Source of the DNA: Sorex araneus
Lineage: Eukaryota > Chordata > Mammalia > Eulipotyphla > Soricidae
DNA length: 64,000 nucleotides
Direction: 5' to 3'
NCBI RefSeq assembly: GCF_027595985.1
Contig: NC_073302.1
Span: 12,631,811-12,695,810 of the forward strand
Shown here: positions 52,909-64,000 of the stretch, piece by piece
Position numbering within the stretch: position 1 is the first letter of the stretch
Layout: each line of letters starts with the position of its first letter
Program-made: the position numbers and the translations under genes
The notes under the pieces: generated by a model
Told to the model about the DNA's origin: nothing
The model's input: only the letters and a program-made list of their open reading frames with translations
Databases searched by the model: none

Positions 52909-54008
52909 GGAAAAAAACGAACAGGGGAAAGATCTGCTATCTTATAAATATGGTATCTTTACTACTGTGCTGTAAGTTTGGTCTACTCCTATGACCAAAC
53001 TATTTCAGTCTTTACCTTATAACTGGAATTTTTACTTTTTGACCACATTTACTATTTTCCTCCGCCCTTACATTCTCTATAGTATTTATATTGCATGCTT
53101 ACATTTTATAACATATTTCTTTATGCCACCTTTACGAGTAAGCAGATTTTTTTTTGTTTCATAGTGAATAGGGGCTGTGCACACAGTCTTTCAAAGTATT
53201 AATTGATTTTTGAGGCGGGATTACTAAAGAACTTTCCAGAAGATAGAAAAAGAGCAGAAGAGGAAAAAAAATCTCTATATTAGAGCATTTTTTTCTTTAA
53301 AACAAATCAAGCCATTTAGAGGTGGTATAGCACCCTGGGAGCCCTGAAATATCTTGTGTACTGTTGCCTCTGCTAGGTCTGTGTGTTGCTGATGTGCTGC
53401 AGGGACGAGTGAGTCAGGAACAATAATGTCACAGAGCCACCTGAGTGGGACTCCAGAACTTAAGTAGGTAAGTGGATTGCACCATGGCACCTAAACCAGT
53501 CAATGTGTGACACTAGATTCAGTAGCTGTGAAATAAAAAATAAACACTATTCCCTCCTGAGTGATCAGAGCATCTGAGTAAACTCGGCATCTACTGGAGA
53601 AGGAGGTAGTAATGACTGTCAAAATGCAGATAACTGTCATCTTGTATCAACGGGAGTTCATTGAAATTTTAGTTGAAGACAAACCTTACACTTTCTGGGT
53701 AATTATGAGAAGCGAGAGAAATAGTTCTCAAGTAATCCCCTAAGAATACAAAGCAGGCTAGTGGTGTCCGTAGGTGGAGGTTGACAGGATGGGAATAATT
53801 GCTTAATATCCTTAATGGCTATTTTTTAAGGGTAAAAGTATTTAAGAATGAGATGATATAGTGCTTTGTAGAACATGACAACACTGTCAATGGACTCAGT
53901 ACCACTCAATTGTCACTTGAGGCAAATTTGGAAATTTATTTGAATGCTTACTTTTGTTATGAGAATTACTGGTGTGAAAATAGTCGGTAAGAATTCATCT
54001 CTAAATTT
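52909..54008. other. Non-repeat stretch
   Basis: I see no exon, repeat or RNA gene. Confidence 0.5.
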
Positions 54009-54009
54009 A

Positions 54010-54163
54010 GGGGCTGGAGCAATAGCACAGTGGGTAGAGTGTTTGTTAGATTCCCAGCAACCCATATGGTCCCCTGAGCACTGCCAGGAGTAATTCCTGA
54101 GTGCAGAGCCAGGAGTAGCCCCTGTGCATTGCCAGGTGTGATCAAAAAAAGCAAAATAAAATA
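54010..54163 (+). repeat. SINE, short family with head deletion
   Basis: Consensus-like, but about 30 bases between head (gggtagagtgtttgtt) and cagcaacccatatgg, including part of the B box, are missing. Confidence 0.9.
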
Positions 54164-54251
54164 AATTAGAGCTACTCTCAAGGCCATTTTCTTGGGAGAC
54201 ATGTATGATCTCAAAACCCAAGCTATGACAGAACTGCTATTCACCCTCAAA

Positions 54252-54690
54252 TTACTTTTCTTTTTTTTTATTAATTTATTTTATTGAAACACCATGTGGA
54301 AAGTTACAAAGTTCTCAGGCTTATATCTCAGTCATACAATGCTCAAACACCCGTCCTTTCACCGGTGCCCATATTCCACCACCAAAAAAAAAAAAACAAA
54401 AAAAAAAACATTATACCTCCCACCCCCCCACCCCCACCTGCATAACTGATAAATTTCACTTTATTTTCTCTTTGCCTTGATTACATTCCATATTTCAACA
54501 CAAAACTCACTATCGTTGTTAGAGTTTCAACACAGAATTCACGATTCTTGTTGGAGTTTTTCTCCCCAAAATATGGCCCTATTGATAAGGAAACATTTGA
54601 TAATTAGTAGCAGTAGCGGCCGAGCAGTTTAGGATTTCTGTATTTTAGTAATTAAGTCCAGGGAGATTTAAGGTGGAAATTGCATCATTT
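54252..54690 (-). repeat. L1 3' end, antisense
   Basis: tattgaaacaccatgtggaa, ttctcaggcttatatctcag, ttgattacattccatatttc; contains a short tandem (caacacaaaactcac then caacacagaattcac). Confidence 0.85.
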
Positions 54691-54692
54691 CC

Positions 54693-55230
54693 CTTCCTGG
54701 GGCAGCATGGAGCAAAAGCTAGTTCACAGTCTGGAGACATGGCTGCAAGCACTTGCTGGGACCAGAAGTCATATAGCTGGTTCTGGACCCTGGGCGTTCA
54801 GCAGCAAAGGGGCTGTGCAAAGGCACGGCCACCCGGGTCAAATCTCGGCGGAGCTCGAGCTGGTGTCAGCCCTGGCCCAAGACTGCCCAAGGTTCCCACT
54901 GTTTCAATTTCAAAACACATTTATTTTTCCCGTGCCACCAAGTTCATACCTCTTTAAAAGTTCTATAATATGGTGGACACCACACCGCTTCTTTCCAGAG
55001 GGAAGGAAAACCAAGAAAGAATATCTCCCCCCCTTAGCCGGCATGGGGCAAAAGCTTAATTCACAGTCTGGAGACATGGCTGCAAACACTCGCTGGGACC
55101 AAAGTCATATAGCTGGTTCTGGACCCTGGGCGTTCAGCAGCAAAGCAGCTGTGCAAAGGCATGGCCACCCGGGTCAAATCTCAGCGGAGCTCGCGCCGGT
55201 GCCTGCCTTGGCCCGACTGCCCCTCAAATT
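54693..55230. repeat. Tandem duplicated GC-rich unit
   Basis: About 190 bases at 54693-54890 recur at 55032-55222 with few changes (shared: tcatatagctggttctggac, cagctgtgcaaaggca-type, ccacccgggtcaaatctc). Spacing 339 bases. Similar to the pair at 48893-49285. Confidence 0.9.
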
Positions 55231-55538
55231 ACTGTTTCATGCAGAGTAACATGTCAATCGTGCAGACCCTGGGTGTTGGGTGACTGAGCGATTTTTGTGA
55301 CTGAAGAGAAAGAATACTGGATATTTAATAATTAAAAAAAACTTCTGTTTCTTAAGACATCAAGTATTCCAAGACATCCTTTAGTAAAGTCTGTTACGAG
55401 AATATTTATTTAATTATTGTCTGCCTCTCCACTAATCATATCTGTTACAAAGGACTTACTTAACATCAGAATTTATCCCTGACACTGAGCTTTTTACAAG
55501 AATGTATTGATCTAATTGTCAGGACAATCCTGTGAAGT

Positions 55539-55787
55539 CACTGTCACTGTCACTGTCATCCCATTGCTCATCGATTGACTTGAGTGGGCACCAGTAACAT
55601 GTCTACTGTGAGACTTGCTGTTACTGTTTTTGGCATATCGAATATGCTACGAGTAGCTTTCCAGACTCTGCCGGGTGGGGGAGATACTCTTGGTAGCTTG
55701 CCAGGCTGTCCGAGAGGGGCGGAGGAGTCAAACCAGGGTCGGCCGCATGAAAGGCAAACGCCCTACCTCTGTGCTATGGCTCCAGCC
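55539..55787 (-). repeat. SINE, long family, young, with target-site duplication
   Basis: Complete antisense copy; its 3' end is a CACTGT tandem (ACAGTG repeats), not poly(A). Flanked by CAATCCTGTGAAGT (55525-55538 and 55788-55801). Confidence 0.95.
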
Positions 55788-55801
55788 CAATCCTGTGAAG
55801 T

Positions 55802-56330
55802 ACATGTTTTATTTATTTCCCCTAACAAAGGGGAATTCGACTCACAAAACTAGTTCTCCCAGGCTGAATCAGCTTGAGGCAGAAACAAGACCCAAGCCTA
55901 CCAGTCTGGTTCCTGAGCCCACCCACAGGAGCTCCCAAGAGCAGCTGTGTCTCCCTGTTTGCTCCTTAGCACTAGCACACAGCCCAGTGGAAGAGGACCC
56001 ACACTAGTTATCTGTCCAAGCAGTGCTCATCCTGGATTCCAACTCAGGAATCACTCATGTTTGGCTGAGCAGCTCTTAGAAAGTCACTGAACCTTTCTGT
56101 ATCCAACACTTACTCAACTACGTGTAGAAATCAACTACCTCATAGAAATCAAATAGGATCATAGATCTGAAAAGTGTGAAGAAAAATTAATTTTTAAAGA
56201 AGTATAAGTGTAGAGGGTAATACAACAAATATGCTTCCTAATTCATATTCCTCTAAATAGCTTGTCTGAGAGAAGGATAAAGATAGTTGATTCACAGAGA
56301 GTGATCCCCTTTTTTTTCTAGCTTTTGCAG
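55802..56330. other. Non-repeat stretch
   Basis: Nothing recognised; a good pyrimidine tract and AG lie at 56307-56330. Confidence 0.4.
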
Positions 56331-56600
56331 CCCTTACCTTAGAGAGAATGGCGAAAGCTCCAGCAACCATTTTGACCACAACATAATTCTGAAGATGGAA
56401 CATCGATCCAGCATGGAAGAATCAAAAGATAATAGCCCCTTCTAATCCCTGACCCTGATGACATTTGAGGCTGACATACCGGTCTTCAAAAATTCTTTCC
56501 ATGTGAGAAATGAATAAAGATTTGTCTCATTTAAACAACGGTTGTTTTGTTGTCTGTTGTATAGACAATAGGACCTAATTCTAATCATAAATTCATTTTC
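56331..56600 (+). repeat. Ancient mammalian interspersed repeat (probable)
   Basis: Order of blocks (gatggaac, tccctgaccctgatgac, tgtgagaaatgaataaa, ggttgttttgttgtctg, ggacctaattctaatc) recalls a widespread old mammalian repeat with an internal AATAAA (56513-56518). Family not assigned. Confidence 0.45.
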
Positions 56601-56881
56601 TTCCTTGGCCTGCCTAGTTTCCTTTCATAATATTCATCACAACGTGGTCTATTTTCAGCCCTAGACCCCAAACTCTTGAGCATTCTCTCTTATGTCAAGC
56701 CCCGCCCCCCAGCTTTGTGTCTAACCTTTGAGATATCCAATGAATATTTGTTACATAAACATCCAGGAGCATCGAAACCGTATTTCCCCTCCATGCTTTA
56801 GCCTTCTCTCCTGTACATATTATACCATATGCCAAACTTCTTCATATGATTAAACTATTTTTCATCTCTCTCTCTCCATTA

Positions 56882-57042
56882 TTATTGCTTTTTGTTTTGG
56901 AATACACTCATAGCTCACTCGGGGCATTATGCGGGATTGATGCCTGGTAGTACTCAAGGAACCATATGGTGTGTCTGAGTATAAACCCAAGTCAACTGCA
57001 TACACAATGAGCATCTTATTCACTATACTGTTTCTCTGGCCT
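56882..57042 (-). repeat. SINE, short family (diverged)
   Basis: gttttggaatacactcatag, aaggaaccatatggtgtgtc, ctgtttctctggcctc. Confidence 0.65.
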
Positions 57043-57244
57043 CTCTCTCTCTTTCTCCATCTTTAATGACAACTCAGTCATCCAACTCATCCCAGTACCT
57101 CACCCTCATCACCATAACGATATCTGGGATGTACTTCATCAATTCTTCAGAAGTGTCAGGATCTAGAATAAGATGCAAGCCTGTCTTCTTTCTCGGAAAA
57201 CTCAAAACTAAATCCCACATGAAACCCAAGAATGAGGTTCTTTT

Positions 57245-61025
<3,781 letters not shown>

Positions 61026-61141
61026 AAGTATACTAGAATAGGGGTAAAAAACTGCAGTCACCCCCAGAGACTACACCCCCTACAGCGGAGACCACGCCCA
61101 CAACACAGAAGCCATGCCCCTTCTCACCACTGGATGCTGAC

Positions 61142-61362
61142 TTGAGATCTGGTTCTGGGGCCCTGTGCAGAGGGCCCAGGCAGGGAGGGCTGGGATGCTC
61201 AGTGAGGGGAGTAGGCACACCTGAGTGAGGAAGCAGGAAACGCAGGGTCAGCAGAGTAAGGGGCGGGAGAGTAAGGTTGAGATCGGGTCCTAGGACTGTG
61301 CTCAGAGCAAGGAGGCACGGAGTGCTGGGATGCTCCGTGAGGGGAGTGGGCACACGTGAATC
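61142..61362. repeat. Two tandem GC-rich units
   Basis: 61142-61225 and 61279-61362 match, 137 bases apart (shared gctgggatgctc, gtgaggggagt, ggcacac). They lie beyond the L1 5' leader and could be 5' UTR monomers. Confidence 0.75.
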
Positions 61363-62110
61363 ACAATGATATTTTTAACGGTGGCTTTTTCTTTGGGGTT
61401 GTCTCCTTGTCCTTCTGATACTCTGAGAATTCTTATGTTGTTGCTCTTGAGTTCATCTATGAGGTCTCTGATTTGCCCTTGAGCTATTTTGAGATCTTTT
61501 CCCATTGCTTGCTGTTATTGGTAAGCTTTCTGCAGCTCAATTTCAAGCTCACTGATTCTGTCTTAGGCTGTAATCATTCTACTGCTTAGGGCACCCACTG
61601 AGTTGTTTTTTTTTCCTTTTGGGTCACACTCAGCAATGCAAAGGGCTTACTCCTGGCTCTGCACTCAGGAATTGCTCTTGACTTTTCTCGGAGGACTATA
61701 TGGGATGCTGGGAATTGATCCTGGGTCGCCTCCATGCCAGGCAAATGCCCTACCCACTGTGCTATCAGTCCAGCCCCTGAGTTTTTTATTTCATCTACTG
61801 AGTCCTTTATTAATGACACTTCTGTTTGTAGCTATCTTGTTTCTGCTTTCATTTCTTCCTGTATTTTCTTGGCTGTACATTTCACTGCTTCTTTTATGTC
61901 CTCCTTTAATTTACTGGGTGCTGTTCCACAGTTTCTTTGAGTTCATCTCTGAATTCTTTATTGGAGAGATTGTATTTGTGGGTAACCCCTGTTGAGGTTT
62001 TTAAACTCTTTTCTTCATCCTCTCCTCGTGGTGGGGACCTTTGCTGTTTCTTCATGCTGCTGTGGTAGTATGGAGGTGGACCTTCCAATTCACTATCAGT
62101 ATCCCCCTCT
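61363..62110 (-). repeat. L1 ORF1 fragment, antisense, split by a SINE
   Basis: Reverse reading gives KKQQRSPPRGEDEEKSLK near the start (about 62056), a coiled-coil region and a downstream part (GQIRDLIDELKSNNIRIL). Interrupted at 61605-61776 by an antisense short-family SINE. Confidence 0.85.
61605..61776 (-). repeat. SINE, short family, inside L1 ORF1
   Basis: gggtcacactcagcaatgc to gctatcagtccagcccc; flanked by CTGAGTT (61598-61604 and 61777-61783). Confidence 0.9.
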
Positions 62111-62454
62111 TGCTTCGAGGAAAGGATTCTGGATGACTTCAGTTGATGGTGGTCACCTTTCTCTCCTTCTAGAATACTGCCTTCCTCTTAGGTGCTCCTA
62201 TGTGACTTATGTGAGGACTCAAGTCAAGCTTCAAAGGATGTGTTCATTTATATCAGGCTTGTACAGCTTCTTGTGTATCCAAGAGGAAAGAGTGTGAAGA
62301 TTGTTCTATTTTGACAGGGGCCATTAAGACCTTCGTTAAGATATCATTAACATGTTGCTAAAGGCTGAGTGTTGTGAACTTTCCTATGTATATCTATAGA
62401 TATATATATATGTATATATACATATATGTGGCTCTGCATTGCTCTACACTAGCA

Positions 62455-62530
62455 CGGGACAGGGACAAATGAAGTTGTTACCAGCACATGCTCGAGCAAA
62501 TTGATGAACAATGGGATGACAGTGATATAT
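62455..62530 (+). repeat. SINE tail fragment, long family
   Basis: ttaccagcacatgctcgagc, aaattgatgaacaatgggat, gacagtgatat. Confidence 0.75.
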
Positions 62531-62758
62531 GTTGTGTGAATAGTCCTTCGATTGGGGATGCTGAGATGAGAGACGTGAGAGAAATGAGATTTGCCAGAGA
62601 GGCTTCTTGCTGGCTCTGGCTGAGAAGCATAGAGAAACATTCCTCAACCTTTTTAATTTACCATTGTAACAACACACTCTAATGCACTCAATACAGAGAA
62701 ATCATTAAAGGGGAAAATTGTTTACAGGAGGGACAATAAAACATCAAGGAATATTTGT

Positions 62759-62822
62759 CCTGTTGAATCAGTAATCCCAATGGTCAACAACCTGTTGAAT
62801 CTGTAATCCCAATGGTCAATAA
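62759..62822. repeat. 32-bp tandem duplication
   Basis: Two adjacent 32-base units (cctgttgaatcagtaatccc and cctgttgaatctgtaatccc starts) differing at two positions. Confidence 0.95.
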
Positions 62823-63109
62823 CCTAGGCTGCACCATGGATTACAGTCCTTCACCCAGGGTGATAAGGATATGTGAGAGAATGTCTGCATTCCAAAGCCC
62901 ATCTGGGTTAGGGGTCTGTGAGAAAGGGAAGATTGCTTTGTTATACTAGGAGTTAGAGTAAGGCCAAGGCAGCTCAGGGAAGAAATGTTAACCCTTTCCA
63001 GATCAGGTGAACTCACAAGCCTTTGCTTGCCCACTCCTGAAATGGGGTCTAGGGTTGTGCCTGCTTGCAGGTCAGCCTCCAAGGACTCATCCTATATTCT
63101 GGTTAGGTA

Positions 63110-63131
63110 TACACACACACACACACACACT
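63110..63131 (+). repeat. (CA)n microsatellite
   Basis: About ten CA units inside the second unclassified repeat copy. Confidence 0.9.
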
Positions 63132-63559
63132 CACATATTTCCCTCTATGATTGATTGCCTTCTATTTGAACCTCATCAATGTGATGTGGTACTCTTGGAG
63201 AATGGTTGGGTTGTGTCTTATGATGTGACCACGCCATCTAAGAATAGGTACACTTGTGTGTAAGGCTCAGTTCTGAGCATGTGGGGAGTGGCCCTGAGCA
63301 TGGCGCCAGCTGGTTTCTGGAAGTTTTTGACTGCTGGGGCTGGGTCTCACCAGTCGTTTAAAAAGTAAATTTCTGCATTTTAAGTTTTCTTCTTTGATCT
63401 CTTCTTTTATTTTCTACTTTCTCCAGTAATCCTTGGACTGTTGTCAGTTACAGGTGATTCTCAAAGTTCTGCTCAGCTTCTCCTCTCTTCTTATGAAACA
63501 AATTTTAATTTTCTATATTTTGTCTGTTTGTTTGTTTCTTGTTTGTTTGCTTGTTTTGT

Positions 63560-63706
63560 TTAATTTTTTTGGTCACACCCAGTGGTTCTAGGGGATTACT
63601 CCTTTGGGCTCAAGGTTAAGTCTTACTAGGGCCCAGGGGACCATATCAGGTACTGGTATCAAACCCTGGTCAGTCACGAGGGCAAGAACTCTGCCTCTAG
63701 CCCAAT
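63560..63706 (-). repeat. SINE, short family
   Basis: ttggtcacacccagtggttc, cccaggggaccatatcagg, ctgcctctagccca. Confidence 0.75.
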
Positions 63707-64000
63707 CTGAAAGGTGATGCTAAAGATTCATCTCATACACTGAGGACCCTGTGCATTATTGTTTTGTACATTTTTCATTGGATATTTGAAAAAATATATA
63801 AGCATTACTTTATGCAAAACTAAGCACTCCTGCCAGCCCCATGCCTAGTTCTTCTAGGTAATCTAAGGGGAGAGTACATATGTCAGATCTCCCCTTCTTC
63901 TTTGCCTTATTTGGAACTCTTTCAAACTTCCATATGCTCATAGTTAATTTTGTTGTATTTAACCAACAGTATGTAGACATGTCACAGCACAACTTAGTAT
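63707..64000. other. Window end, no feature
   Basis: AT-rich sequence; nothing recognised. Confidence 0.5.

Larger units (their letters stand above)
62285..63350. repeat. Unclassified interspersed repeat, copy 2 (interrupted)
   Basis: 62285-62425 (gtgaagattgttctatttt, cattaagaccttcg) and 63105-63350 (ctatgattgattgccttcta, ctgagcatgtggggagtgg) match consecutive parts of copy 1 at 47455-47830. About 680 bases of other sequence separate the halves. Confidence 0.7.

Overview
The window is mammalian nuclear DNA, almost certainly from a shrew and most likely the common shrew (Sorex). It is full of tRNA-derived SINEs with a typical pol III A box and B box (GGTTCGATTCC) and a shrew-type body, it carries many L1 copies, and it holds an RTE-type LINE fragment of the kind reported in the common shrew and in parasitic nematodes. 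There are no bacterial genes. The only host gene I recognise is a divergent complement component C5 gene on the + strand.

The C5-like gene runs from its signal-peptide exon (ATG at 4455) to an exon ending at 50385. I place 19 coding exons by conceptual translation, similarity to C5, and splice sites. Every junction has GT/AG and the phases agree, giving one open frame of 2353 nt (784 codons plus one base). It covers the beta chain (macroglobulin domains), a furin-type site RSKR, the six-cysteine C5a-like domain, and the start of the alpha' chain. The Arg at the C5 convertase cleavage site is Met. At least five cysteines are new, one acceptor looks displaced, and no later C5 exon (TED, CUB, MG8, C345C) can be seen in the last 13.6 kb. 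It could be a truncated or decaying C5 paralogue, a non-cleavable C5 relative, or an unusually divergent C5 whose 3' half lies beyond the window.

Layout: 1-4454 is 5' flank with an old L1 and SINEs. Exons 1-12 lie at 4455-23550, with introns full of SINEs and L1 3' ends. A large intron at 23551-29912 holds an L1 inserted in an older L1 and an LTR-like block invaded by the RTE fragment and a young SINE. Exons 13-15 lie at 29913-32597. Intron 15 contains a 6.5-kb L1 with clean target-site duplications, itself invaded in ORF1 by a second L1 that still has a 655-codon open frame. Exons 16-19 lie at 40107-50385, with another long antisense L1 between exons 17 and 18. From 50386 to the end I see only repeats: SINEs, L1 3' ends with tandem GC-rich units, a nearly complete antisense L1, and two copies of an unclassified repeat.

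Two patterns stand out besides the gene. The longer SINE family shares its 3' tail with the RTE LINE and ends in short tandem repeats instead of poly(A), which suggests the RTE machinery mobilised it. Several insertions are nested inside others, so relative ages can be read directly from target-site duplications.
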